A stretch of DNA of 63,349 bases from CAZEQJ01 sp964514385 (GTDB taxonomy: Bacteria; Bacteroidota; Bacteroidia; Cytophagales; Cyclobacteriaceae), in NCBI GenBank assembly GCA_964514385.1, contig CAZEQJ010000018.1:1-63349 (forward strand). The letters are read 5' to 3'. Below the pieces are notes generated by a model. That model searched no databases and was not told the origin of the DNA. It saw only the letters and a program-made list of their open reading frames with translations. Made by a program: the position numbers and the translations under genes. Positions 29,401-37,673 of this stretch are shown piece by piece. Numbering within the stretch: the first letter of the stretch is position 1; the number at the start of each line of letters is the position of its first letter.

Positions 29401-29794
29401 AGACATTTTTTCTACGGTAATTTTCATGAATGAAAACGGCTCATTCATCCCGGTAAAGCTGCCCAAAGAAGCCCAGATCTCGACTGTGAACAGTATCCTG
29501 ATTACAGATTTTAATGGTGATGGCAAAGTGGACCTGCTCCTTGCCGGGAACAGGTTTAATACCGAGGTTGAAACAACGCCATCTGACGCGTCATTGGGTC
29601 AGCTGCTCATTAACAAAGGCAACTTTAAATTTGAAGCCATTCCGGCCACCAAAAGTGGTTTATACCTTTCCGGAGATATAAAAGACATTCGGCTTATTGA
29701 TGGCAAATACCTGATTTCCACTGAAAATCAGGGGCCTCTGAGGGTTCACCAGCTGAACGTTGAACTGAATCCGGGGCTATATTCCATGAATTAG
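26483..29794 (+). CDS. Giant FG-GAP/VCBS and ASPIC/UnbV (CRTAC1-like) lipoprotein
   Basis: An 1103-residue lipoprotein (ILSC, Cys20). It has repeated FG-GAP/VCBS blades with acidic calcium loops such as GDINNDGLVDLYFTG, DVNQDGYIDIYI and DIDNDNDLDMYL in the N-terminal half, an ASPIC/UnbV domain (about 511-598, GEGAKVYAYSG to SIVTVDYNQ), then a second set of FG-GAP blades (DYDQDGDLDLFV, DFDRDGDEDLFV, DIDGDGDLDLIAG). Members of this family are frequent next to SusCD in Bacteroidota, but their function is not settled; ligand binding or display at the surface is a guess. It is followed at 10 bases by GH43-CBM6. It shares the FG-GAP/ASPIC order with the haloperoxidase fusion at 16813, which suggests related roles. 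Confidence 0.85.
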   Translation: MKRIITSYIISLTGLMILSCEKPEEDNAVNQSFVLRKDTGIEFSNDIDESYNTFFEFFSYVYNGGGVAAGDINNDGLVDLYFTGNQVKDKLYLNKGNLQFEDISKSSGIENHDGWCNGVTMSDVNQDGYIDIYISRGGWQQGPDERRNLLYINNQDGTFTESAAAYGIDDTGYSNQATFVDIDNDNDLDMYLINRPPSFNLALSIMEERAANPPDFSRDKLYINDGSNFYTEAALERGIKNFGYSLGVVSGDVNNDGYQDIFVCNDYATPDHLYINQGNGYFVDAIQDAMNHSSLYSMGVDLADFNNDLMEDYIVMEMRPTDYVRSKVSMPSMDVEGFKAIVAANMGKQYMHNMLHMNQGNGKFSDVSQLAGLAKTDWSWSPLWYDINNDGKKDLFITNGMRRDSFDGDSQDRLKQFIEKNRDNYQTPQDLFGNGFKDIIEVFNPILIPNYYYMNKGNFEFEMVDDSALNRASFSNGAIVADLDNDGDLDIVTNNIEEAAFVLENVGETGNWLKIKLQGPKGNLLGEGAKVYAYSGIGAQFFQQKLTRGYLSSQDPLIQFGFDTLNTIDSIVVVWPDKRKNVMKEIKVNSIVTVDYNQSFDWQPAPAAPTLFHEVTRTVLTSDYLHQDNDYNEFTEQVLLPHQFSTSGPTMAIADINGDQIDDFYVGGSRGHSGTLFLSDGTHNWKISTPTAFKSDAEYEDAASVFFDYDQDGDLDLFVASGGSDRETGNSLYQNRLYKNENGIFQKAPFPKAASNSSAVIAYDFDRDGDEDLFVGGYTQTNRYPNADPSHFFRNDGGTFTDATAAWSGINLGIVFDAHMADLDNDNIKELVVAGEWMPVKVLSFQNGAFRDVTDAYGLSETTGWWNSIASADIDGDGDLDLIAGNLGENYKFKVSEDNIFRIYADDFDGNGTYDVFLANKKSDKLLPVRGKECSSQQVPSINTNFPSFNSFANAELDDILGAGIENSLQYEIDIFSTVIFMNENGSFIPVKLPKEAQISTVNSILITDFNGDGKVDLLLAGNRFNTEVETTPSDASLGQLLINKGNFKFEAIPATKSGLYLSGDIKDIRLIDGKYLISTENQGPLRVHQLNVELNPGLYSMN

Positions 29795-29804
29795 TAAAAC
29801 GATT

Positions 29805-31409
29805 ATGCAGAAATATATTTTCATCCTGCTGTTGACTGGGCATGTATTCATTACGAAAGCTGACTATCCTATCGTTTCTCATCGGTTTCTGGCTGATCCG
29901 GCAGTTCTGGTACATGAAGGCAGGGTTTATATTTATTGTTCCAATGATGATGAAAACCCTCCTACCAATGATGGCGGCTACCAGATGAGTTCATTGGTAT
30001 GTGTGTCCAGTAGCGATCTTAAAAACTGGACAGACCATGGTGTTGTGCTGGATGTACCACGCGACGCCTCATGGGCGGGGTTAAGCTGGGCTCCATCTAT
30101 CGTGGAAAAAGATGGTCGTTTTTACCTGTATTTTTCGAATGGTGCAAGCAGTATTGGTGTAGCCGTATCGGATAGTCCCACCGGACCGTTTGAAGATCCG
30201 ATAGGCGGGCCGCTGGTGGATGCCAGCACCCCGGGTGTACTTCCCGCCCAGAACATCTGGATATTCGATCCCATGGTGTTTATTGATGACAATGGTAAGG
30301 CTTATATGTATTTTGGTGGGAATGGTGAGAATAATATGCGGATCATAGAGCTGAACAATGACCTCATCAGTACACGAGGTGAAGCGACTTCATTTTTTGT
30401 GCCTAATTTCTTTGAAGCTGCCTGGATGCATAAACGTGACGGCATCTATTATTTCTCTTACTCAACCACCCCGGGTTCAGGTATACGCATTGACTATATG
30501 ACCAGCGATAACCCTCTTACCGGCTTTGAGTATCGGGGAATAGTATCACCGCAACCACCGCAAAACAATAACAACAACCACCATGCAATATTTGAGTTTA
30601 AGGGCAAATGGTATCAGGCCTATCATAACCGAACAGTGGCTTTGGAGGCGGGCATTCCGGCTGTGTATAAACGGAATTTATGTATGGATGAGATATTCTA
30701 TAATTCCAATGGCACAATCCGAACGATGATCAATACAATTGATGGAATAGAGCAGGTTGGTTTTTTCAATCCCTTTACCCGGGTTCAGGCTGAAACAATG
30801 GACGATCAGAATGGTGTGAAGACGGGGAATGCATTTTCCGGTGGAATGAAACTGACCATCATTAACAATGGGGATTGGATAAAACTCCGTGGTGTAGACT
30901 TTGATCAGCAGGTTGTCGATTCATTCACCGGCAGGTTTACCAGCAATTTCACCGGGGCCACTATGGAAATCAGACTGGATGCTGCAGATGGTGAGTTGGT
31001 AGGCACTGTTAATATTCCGAGAACGGGCGTTGCAGAAACATGGGAGGAGGTTAGCATCTCCATTGAAGAGGACATCACCGGCATTCGTGATCTATACTTT
31101 GTTTTCAAAGGCAATACCAATCAGGACATCTGCGAATTTGATTATTGGTATTTTAATGATGATATTATTTTATCGGAAACTGGTCAGTCAAACACATTGA
31201 TTTATCCTAATCCGGTTGAAGAAATACTTATGTTTTCATTACTTGAAAACACCAACATATCAATAATGGATATGGAAGGAAAAATACATTTTGAAAGTCA
31301 TCTGAATGCCGGTGAGAATAAAATTATACACGGCTTAAAGCCCGGAGTGTATATAGTACGACTTAGGAGCAGAAAGAGGGACCTGACCTCAAAAATTATG
31401 ATTCAATAA
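29805..31409 (+). CDS. GH43 arabinoxylan arabinofuranohydrolase with CBM6 and T9SS tail
   Basis: A secreted GH43 enzyme of 534 residues. The signal peptide is short (about 1-18). The propeller (about 20-315) shows general base Asp31 in FLADPAV, Asp155 in IWIFDPMVF, and general acid Glu204 in FFEAAWM; the NNHHAIFEFKGKWYQAYHNR segment is typical of arabinoxylan-active GH43 proteins. A CBM6 domain (about 325-450) starts at TRVQAETMDDQNGVKT and ends with DYWYFND; CBM6 often binds xylan. The T9SS tail carries LIYPNPVEE. It probably removes arabinose from polymeric xylan on the outer surface. Gaps of 10 and 18 bases to its neighbours suggest one operon with the FG-GAP and haloperoxidase-like genes. 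Confidence 0.88.
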   Translation: MQKYIFILLLTGHVFITKADYPIVSHRFLADPAVLVHEGRVYIYCSNDDENPPTNDGGYQMSSLVCVSSSDLKNWTDHGVVLDVPRDASWAGLSWAPSIVEKDGRFYLYFSNGASSIGVAVSDSPTGPFEDPIGGPLVDASTPGVLPAQNIWIFDPMVFIDDNGKAYMYFGGNGENNMRIIELNNDLISTRGEATSFFVPNFFEAAWMHKRDGIYYFSYSTTPGSGIRIDYMTSDNPLTGFEYRGIVSPQPPQNNNNNHHAIFEFKGKWYQAYHNRTVALEAGIPAVYKRNLCMDEIFYNSNGTIRTMINTIDGIEQVGFFNPFTRVQAETMDDQNGVKTGNAFSGGMKLTIINNGDWIKLRGVDFDQQVVDSFTGRFTSNFTGATMEIRLDAADGELVGTVNIPRTGVAETWEEVSISIEEDITGIRDLYFVFKGNTNQDICEFDYWYFNDDIILSETGQSNTLIYPNPVEEILMFSLLENTNISIMDMEGKIHFESHLNAGENKIIHGLKPGVYIVRLRSRKRDLTSKIMIQ

Positions 31410-31427
31410 AAGGTTGAATTCTAAAGA

Positions 31428-32867
31428 ATGATTAAAAAAGCAATTTTATTTATCCTTTTCACCTTGCTTTGGGGATGTAAATCAGAGGTAAAAGAAGAAA
31501 AGTCAACATCACCTGGTATTGCTTATAGTTGGGCTGGTATAGCACTGGAAGCCACAGCTAATGACACAGAGCGATTTAATCCAAGACCCACTGTTACATC
31601 ACGTTATTTAGGTTTATTATTTGCCGGGATGTTCGATGCCTGGTCGAGGTTTGATGATAAAGCCGTTCCTGTTTTTCTTGATCAGGTAGAAAGGTTTCCG
31701 GAGTCGGATCGCACACTAAAAAATAAAGAAACAGCCATAAGCTATGCCGCCTATCGCATATTGAGCGAATTCTACTTCACCGATACTGCCATGTTTCGCA
31801 ATAAAATGAAAGAACTGGGCTTCGACCCGGATAATGAATCCCTTAATCCACATACGCCTGAGGGTATAGGAAACCTCGCCGCAAAAATGTTAATTGAAAA
31901 ACGCAGACAGGATGGCTCCAATCACTATGGGGAACGTAGTAATGGTATCCGGTACGCTAATTATACCGGCTATCAACCGGTAAATTCTCCCGACGAACTG
32001 ATCGAAACTTCCCGGTGGCAGCCCAAGTATTTCGATGATGGTAAAGGTGGCAGGTTTGCTCCGGACTGTCTTACGCCATACTGGTATCTGGTTGAGCCCA
32101 TTGGACTGGATTCAGCCAGTCAATTCAGGCCGGGACCTCCCCCACAGCTGGGATCACCTGAACTCATTGAACAAATAAAGGAGGTGGTAGAACTTCAGGC
32201 CAACCTTACACCGGAACAAAAAGCATTGGTAGAATTTATGCGTGACGGACCAAAATCCGTTCAACAGGCTGGCCACTGGCTCATCTTTTCCAGGCATGTT
32301 TCAGAAATGAGACAAAACTCACTCGATGATGACGTCAAGATGTATTTCTACGTCATGTCAGTTGCCATGGATGCATTCATTGCCTGCTGGGATTCAAAAA
32401 TATATTATGATTTTGCCAGACCCAACGTTTTAGTACATGATTACTATGGAAAAAACAAGATAAAAGGCTGGGGTGGTGAAGGAAAGGGATTTATCGAATT
32501 GGCCGGTGAAGAGTGGACCCCCTACTCTCCTTCGACTTTTGTTTGCCCGCCATTCCCGAGTTATGTCTCCGGCCACAGTACCATAAGTGGCGGATGTGCT
32601 GAGGCATTACGGCTATGGACCGGAAGCGACGAGTTCAACTATTCAGCAAAACACAGGTCAGGTTCGATGACGGAGCCTCAGTTTATGGGGGATACGGTTG
32701 TCTTACATTTTCCAACCTTCACTCAAACAGCAGAAATGGCGGGTATTTCAAGAGTATTAGGCGGATATCATATTCAGGCAGATAATGTGGAAGGTTTAAA
32801 AATGGGCAGAAGAATAGCCCACTACCTTTGGGACGACTTTTACCAATATCATGTAAACGGAGAATAG
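31428..32867 (+). CDS. Vanadium haloperoxidase/PAP2-like lipoprotein
   Basis: A 479-residue lipoprotein (LLWGC, Cys17) with a single vanadium-dependent haloperoxidase-like domain of the PAP2 superfamily. The anion-binding residues are all visible: Lys324-x6-Arg331-Pro332 (KIYYDFARP), Ser381-Gly382-His383 in YVSGHSTISGG, and Ser441-Arg442-x5-His448. It is clearly related to the C-terminal half of the protein at 16813: both share AISYAAYR, QDGSN, QPVNSP-like, SRWQP and PPFPSYVSGHS blocks. Haloperoxidase and phosphatase activities share this pocket, so the reaction is not decided. It ends the susCD-FG-GAP-GH43 run and converges on GH115. Position inside a xylan locus is the main clue to role. 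Confidence 0.85.
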   Translation: MIKKAILFILFTLLWGCKSEVKEEKSTSPGIAYSWAGIALEATANDTERFNPRPTVTSRYLGLLFAGMFDAWSRFDDKAVPVFLDQVERFPESDRTLKNKETAISYAAYRILSEFYFTDTAMFRNKMKELGFDPDNESLNPHTPEGIGNLAAKMLIEKRRQDGSNHYGERSNGIRYANYTGYQPVNSPDELIETSRWQPKYFDDGKGGRFAPDCLTPYWYLVEPIGLDSASQFRPGPPPQLGSPELIEQIKEVVELQANLTPEQKALVEFMRDGPKSVQQAGHWLIFSRHVSEMRQNSLDDDVKMYFYVMSVAMDAFIACWDSKIYYDFARPNVLVHDYYGKNKIKGWGGEGKGFIELAGEEWTPYSPSTFVCPPFPSYVSGHSTISGGCAEALRLWTGSDEFNYSAKHRSGSMTEPQFMGDTVVLHFPTFTQTAEMAGISRVLGGYHIQADNVEGLKMGRRIAHYLWDDFYQYHVNGE

Positions 32868-32985
32868 CCATTCGTTCTATCATACCCCTGCATCCTGATA
32901 TGGCTTAGCAACAATCTCCGATGCCTGTAATTTCAGAATGCTTGCCAGCGGTAATGATACTAATGCATAATCGCGCGTTGTTCTG

Positions 32986-35826
32986 CTATTTCACATATGT
33001 ACTGACGGGCGGACCTAAATACGAGTCCTTCTTACCACCGGTATCTATTACAAACTTTTGAAATACTACACCCGGGTCAATCGCATATACCTTCAGGGTA
33101 TGAATACCCTCCGAAAGGGACCCCAGATCTGCGCTTCTGATCTTAATATGATCACCAACGGAACTGTTCCACCATGATGGATATTTCCAGTCTGGTACTT
33201 CTTCACCCTCATTCATGTTTATGATAACTGGTTCAGCATCATCAATAGCTACAGCAAAATGCAGGCCGTCAGATTTCGTGAAGTCCTGAGTGGGTGACAG
33301 GTAAATTTCCAAAGTAGCTTCAGCGTCCTTGAAAATAGTGAAATCATATTCCAATCTGGGTGATTTATTGGTGATCTCCAGGCTTTCAAAGTTACCCGGT
33401 TCTGTGATGACGGATGAACCAGTTCTTCCCATGTTAGGCACCACAGTCCAGCTTACCTCTTTTGAATCTGTACTTCTTGAATATTGGCTGGCGTTAATGG
33501 ATACTACACCACCATTTTCGAGGTATCCGGATGATTTTTTGTCATTTTTATTGATAGAAACAGGTATTTCAACAGGACGGGCACCAGAACCGCTCAGTGA
33601 AATGGTTCCAAGGTTTTGGCCCTCAGGTGCATTAGCCCAGTCAATACTTACAGTAACCTCCTGATGTAGTTCAAATGAACCTGAGCTGTGAGATACCCTG
33701 ATCCATTCTTCTTCTGGCACAAGCTCAAAGTTTACCGTGCCTTTACCTCTGTTGAACAGTTCAATTGTGAACTGCTGATCATTGTGGTTGTCAAATTCCG
33801 GCAACTTCATCATCCAACGATTTTCACGGACGCCATCCTGAAGTAAAAATCCTAATGAAGGCCTGTCACTAACCTTGATATACGATATGGGCGGCATCTT
33901 TTCATAGCGTGGTTCATTCCATGAAGTGTATCCGATTCTTTTTTGTAACATTAAACCATTCCATTTTCCATCATTGATAGCATGATAGGTGTCATTCAGT
34001 TCACCATCCTTTTTAAAAGCTGCTATAACCTTATCTGCATAGTGATTTGCTATGGCCGCACCCATCGTGGCATAATATTCATTCCTGGCAGCTGAAACAT
34101 ACATCTCATTAATGTTTGCACATGCCTCTATCGGGTAGTGCACAAGCTGATAGTAGGCGGATTTATAACGCTCATCCAGCTGTCCATAAATCTCCGTGCT
34201 TTGGGCCAGGAGTTCGTTGTAGTTTTCTACAATCCTGCCCGCTTCATTGTAATTAGTGACATGATATGTGTCTGGTTTTAGCATCTCGGGAGTACGCCTT
34301 GCATTGTATTTTGTGTAGGTCGCCAACAAATGCGCTATTTCTTCTTTGAATTCTTTACCAAATTGTTGCTCAGCCCAGTCCAGATAATATCCGGGAAGGT
34401 CATCTGCCTGTATGGCCTCCGGATTCCAGCCAAAGTCAAGGAAAAAACTAATAGGGAGCTCCATTGGCTTAAGATCACCAACATTCACAATCCATATATC
34501 CCGTACTCCATATTCATAGGCTAACTTCATTTGTTCCCAAGTACGTTCAATCTGCACTGTATTGAGCCATCTGTACGATACCGGCCCACCTACATAGTCA
34601 AAATGATAGTAGATACCATATCCACCTACATGATCCAGATCCTCTTTTTTAGGCAGGATTCTGAGGTTACCCCAGTTGTCATCACAGAAAAGCACAGTAA
34701 CATCATCGTCCACCCGAAGTCCTTTGTCATAGTAATCCTGTACCTCCTTGTATACGGCCCATACCTGAGGTGTCTCCTCGGCAGGCTTACCGGATACTTC
34801 TTCAATAATGGCTCGCTGATCTTCTATAATTTCCTTCAGTAATCCCGTTGCCGTCTCCTCCGACATCGCTTCATCACCATCACCACGCATACCTAAGGTC
34901 ACCACTTTCTCCGTACCCTCCATACGCTCAAAACCTCCCCTCCAGAACTCCTGAAGTTTTTCCTTATTCGTTTCATAATTCCATTCGCCCATCGTCGACG
35001 CATCCCACTCGGCATGTGCCCGTCCCATTGGCTCATGATGCGATGTAGCCATAACAATGCCGTAATCATCCGCCAGGTCCCTGTTTTTTACATCATCCAC
35101 ATAAAACATTGCCGGCTTCCACATCGCAGGCCAGATATAATTGGCTCTGTTTCGCAACAATAATTCAAATACCTTTTCGTAAAACCGGCTATTGAAACCT
35201 CCGAACTGCTCTCTGGACCAGGTGGTCAATGCCGGTGCTTCATCATTTAAAAATATTCCTCTGTATTTGACCTTCGGTCCATCTGAAAAATTCATTTTTT
35301 TGAGATAGAGCTCAGGCTGTTTTTTAACCGGTACATCCGCCCACCAATGCCATGGGGACACCCCTATTGCAGATGAGATGGTAAACACGCCGTATGCAAC
35401 ACCTCTCCGGTCACTGCCTGCGATCACTAGCGCCTCCCTGACACCGGGCACCGGATTCCTGACCGTTTGTATCAGGAAATGCTCCCATTTCCCCTTAATG
35501 CCGCTTACATCCAGTTTACCAGAAGCAACAAGAGCTTTAATCATGGCATTATTTTCTACCGTACCCACTATGGTGATGTAGTCGTCTGTAGCGGAAATGC
35601 TGTTGGCCAGCTCAGGCTTTTCACCCGTTACCTTTAGGATATCCTCTGCAAGAAATTCCGCAGACTTTTTAACCAAGGTAACTTCTGATTCATCATAAAT
35701 AATCGAAGCCGATACATCGGAAGTAAATAATGGGAAGTATTCGGTCAGTTTTCCATTATCACTTACCTCTATCTGCGCGGAAAGAAATAATGGAAGAAGT
35801 GAAATAAGAAAGACGACCTTTTTCAT
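32986..35826 (-). CDS. GH115 xylan alpha-glucuronidase
   Basis: An exo-enzyme that removes glucuronate or 4-O-methyl-glucuronate from internal and terminal xylose of xylan. The signal peptide ends LFLSAQ. Recognisable blocks are the N-terminal domain with DDYITIVG and GSDRRGVAYGVF (about 30-165), then the catalytic barrel with KYRGIFLNDEAPALTTW, NYIWPAMWKPAMF, MATSHHEPMGRAHAEWD, VTLGMRGDGDEAM and DIWIVNVGDLKPMELP. The C-terminal beta domains run from about 650 to 946 and contain the GH115_C sandwich. The length of 946 is normal. uxaC lies 93 bases upstream on the same strand, so released glucuronate and its first catabolic step are co-encoded. No separate operator is seen in that gap. Confidence 0.95.
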   Translation of the reverse strand: MKKVVFLISLLPLFLSAQIEVSDNGKLTEYFPLFTSDVSASIIYDESEVTLVKKSAEFLAEDILKVTGEKPELANSISATDDYITIVGTVENNAMIKALVASGKLDVSGIKGKWEHFLIQTVRNPVPGVREALVIAGSDRRGVAYGVFTISSAIGVSPWHWWADVPVKKQPELYLKKMNFSDGPKVKYRGIFLNDEAPALTTWSREQFGGFNSRFYEKVFELLLRNRANYIWPAMWKPAMFYVDDVKNRDLADDYGIVMATSHHEPMGRAHAEWDASTMGEWNYETNKEKLQEFWRGGFERMEGTEKVVTLGMRGDGDEAMSEETATGLLKEIIEDQRAIIEEVSGKPAEETPQVWAVYKEVQDYYDKGLRVDDDVTVLFCDDNWGNLRILPKKEDLDHVGGYGIYYHFDYVGGPVSYRWLNTVQIERTWEQMKLAYEYGVRDIWIVNVGDLKPMELPISFFLDFGWNPEAIQADDLPGYYLDWAEQQFGKEFKEEIAHLLATYTKYNARRTPEMLKPDTYHVTNYNEAGRIVENYNELLAQSTEIYGQLDERYKSAYYQLVHYPIEACANINEMYVSAARNEYYATMGAAIANHYADKVIAAFKKDGELNDTYHAINDGKWNGLMLQKRIGYTSWNEPRYEKMPPISYIKVSDRPSLGFLLQDGVRENRWMMKLPEFDNHNDQQFTIELFNRGKGTVNFELVPEEEWIRVSHSSGSFELHQEVTVSIDWANAPEGQNLGTISLSGSGARPVEIPVSINKNDKKSSGYLENGGVVSINASQYSRSTDSKEVSWTVVPNMGRTGSSVITEPGNFESLEITNKSPRLEYDFTIFKDAEATLEIYLSPTQDFTKSDGLHFAVAIDDAEPVIINMNEGEEVPDWKYPSWWNSSVGDHIKIRSADLGSLSEGIHTLKVYAIDPGVVFQKFVIDTGGKKDSYLGPPVSTYVK

Positions 35827-35919
35827 AAGAATATTGATTTTTGAATCCGGAAATTGAGGGTAACCACAGATTTACAAATGGAAACATCGTATACTTCATA
35901 ATTTCTAAAACGCGATGCC

Positions 35920-37317
35920 TTACCCAAGATTGAAATACCGTTTAGCGTTGTTATAACATATATTTTGTATGATACCGCCCAGCAAAGATTCGTCTGCCGG
36001 CAATTCACCATTTTCCACATCCTTGCCCAGCATATTACAAAGAATCCTCCTGAAATATTCATGGCGTGGAAAGGACAGAAAGCTTCTGCTATCGGTGAGC
36101 ATACCCACAAACTGACTTAGGAGGCCCATATTCGAAAGGGCATCAATCTGCTTTTCTATTCCGTTTTTCTGATCCAGAAACCACCAGCCTGAACCAAACT
36201 GCATTTTACCTGCAACCGAGCCATCATTGAAATTCCCAACCACGGTCGCGAATGCTTCATTATCGCTCGGATTAAGATTGTATATGATTGTTTTGGCCAG
36301 TTGATCCGTGGCGTCAAGGGTATCAAAAAATTTACTCAGGGCGCGAATCTGCGCATAGTCACCGATGGAATCGAAGCCGGTATCGGGACCCAGCTTACGT
36401 AACATCCGTTGGTTATTGTTACGTATAGCCCCCAGGTGAAATTGCTGTACCCATCCTTTGGCATGGTACATCCTGGATAACTCCAGCAGCACCGTCATTT
36501 TGAATGTTTTAACTTCTTCCTTAGAAATCGGCTTAGATTCAAGTGCCTTCCTGAAAATGATGCCAGCCTGATCAACAGAAGGGTTGATCAGATATAGTTC
36601 TTCGAAGCCGTGATCTGAAAGCCTCCCTCCCGCTTCATGAAAATAATCTATGCGAGCACTGGCAGCTTCCAGCAAACCATCCAGGGAATTAATCTCTATA
36701 CCTGTTAGTTCAGATAATTTCGCCAGGTAGGCAGTATACGAAGGATTATCTATCGCATAAATATTATCCGGTCTGAATGTAGGAAAAACGTTAATCCTGT
36801 GGGTCGCATTGATCTGTTTATGAAAGTTGAGGTCATCGGCAGGGTCGTCGGTTGTACATATGTATTCCACATTCATATAATCGAGCAGACCACGGGCTCC
36901 CATATGGGGAGCACTCAGCTTCTCTCTGGTACAATTGAAAATATGATCTGCTGTATCCGGGTTAAGCAGCTCCTCTATGCCGAAATATCGTCTGAGCTCA
37001 AGATGCGTCCAATGAAATAATGGGTTTCTGATTGTAAAAGGTACCGTTTCCGCCCATTTTCGGAATTTATCCTGATCGGAGGCATTGCCGGTAATGAATT
37101 CTTCGTCGATGCCAAAGGCACGCATGGCCCGCCATTTATAGTGGTCACCTTCCAGCCAGGCTTCCGTTATGGAGTTGAAAATCCTGTTTTCAGCAATTTC
37201 CTTTGGAGGCAGGTGATTATGATAATCTATAATAGGCATATCCTTTGCGTGGTCGAAATACAACCGCCGTGCAAAGTCATTTTCCAGTAAAAAATCTTCT
37301 GATAGAAAATCCTTCAT
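35920..37317 (-). CDS. uxaC: Uronate (glucuronate) isomerase
   Basis: A cytoplasmic isomerase converting D-glucuronate to D-fructuronate, or galacturonate to tagaturonate. It has 465 residues, the usual length, and no signal peptide. The start shows the family layout, with PIIDYHNHLPPKEIAENR (metal-ligand His pair) near residue 30, FHWTHLELRRYFG, EYICTTDDPADDL, and the late FVGMLTDSRSFLSFPRHEYFRR block. It is the only cytoplasmic uronate-catabolic enzyme in the window; UxuA and UxuB are not seen. The gene is preceded by a -7 box and by the shared CAATCGATTG operator, and GH115 follows downstream. Confidence 0.95.
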   Translation of the reverse strand: MKDFLSEDFLLENDFARRLYFDHAKDMPIIDYHNHLPPKEIAENRIFNSITEAWLEGDHYKWRAMRAFGIDEEFITGNASDQDKFRKWAETVPFTIRNPLFHWTHLELRRYFGIEELLNPDTADHIFNCTREKLSAPHMGARGLLDYMNVEYICTTDDPADDLNFHKQINATHRINVFPTFRPDNIYAIDNPSYTAYLAKLSELTGIEINSLDGLLEAASARIDYFHEAGGRLSDHGFEELYLINPSVDQAGIIFRKALESKPISKEEVKTFKMTVLLELSRMYHAKGWVQQFHLGAIRNNNQRMLRKLGPDTGFDSIGDYAQIRALSKFFDTLDATDQLAKTIIYNLNPSDNEAFATVVGNFNDGSVAGKMQFGSGWWFLDQKNGIEKQIDALSNMGLLSQFVGMLTDSRSFLSFPRHEYFRRILCNMLGKDVENGELPADESLLGGIIQNICYNNAKRYFNLG

Positions 37318-37365
37318 ATCGCTTACTGTAGCTGTAAGTTAGCATAAATAAAACTATTTGAAGAA

Positions 37366-37392
37366 CAAATCTAAGATTTAGACAATCGATTG
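37366..37392 (-). promoter_or_regulatory. Promoter and operator of uxaC-GH115
   Basis: On the minus strand TAGATTTG (37366-37373) is a perfect -7 element, and the operator palindrome CAATCGATTG (37383-37392) lies just upstream of it, in the spacer towards the -33 region. It is the fourth copy of the palindrome in the window and ties uronate catabolism to the xylan genes. The -7 box lies 48 bases before the start codon. Confidence 0.7.
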
Positions 37393-37510
37393 CATAAATA
37401 TTTGTGCATTCTTTATGCACTGTTGTTTAAAGTGTTGTTAAAAGGGCTGTGGATAGTCCAGATGGTGATAAGGCTTGCTATTCATCTCATTCCTGGTGGT
37501 TGTCGGGGTT

Positions 37511-37673
37511 GTTATTCATCCCTAAAGGATTGCCATTCGTCCCAAAGGCCTTGCAGTTCGTCACAATGGCCTTGCAGTTCGTCCCTAAACCCGATAATTA
37601 TCGGGAATGCAGTTCGTCATCCCCAATAAAATTGGGATCATTCGTCCCTAATCCCGGTGATCATTGGGATTAT
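37511..37673. repeat. Degenerate ~21-bp tandem repeats with embedded palindromes
   Basis: Five to six successive units begin with TTCGTCCC or TTCATCCC-like sequence; the central ones read as TTCGTC(C/A)C followed by AAAGGCCTTGC or AATGGCCTTGC. Later units carry inserted palindromes, such as CCCGATAATTATCGGG and CCCCAATAAAATTGGG. The block fills most of the 356-base gap between the uxaC promoter and the end of the nucleoid-associated protein gene. I see no gene in it; a reading frame across it merely repeats the unit. Confidence 0.7.

Noticed and set aside
32883..32990. Protein-like 36-codon open frame on the minus strand after GH115
   Set aside because: It has no start codon and no recognisable family, and is short enough to be chance; it might be a gene remnant but cannot be supported.
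37511..37673. Possible CRISPR array
   Set aside because: Units are degenerate, directly joined without unique spacers, and no cas gene is near.
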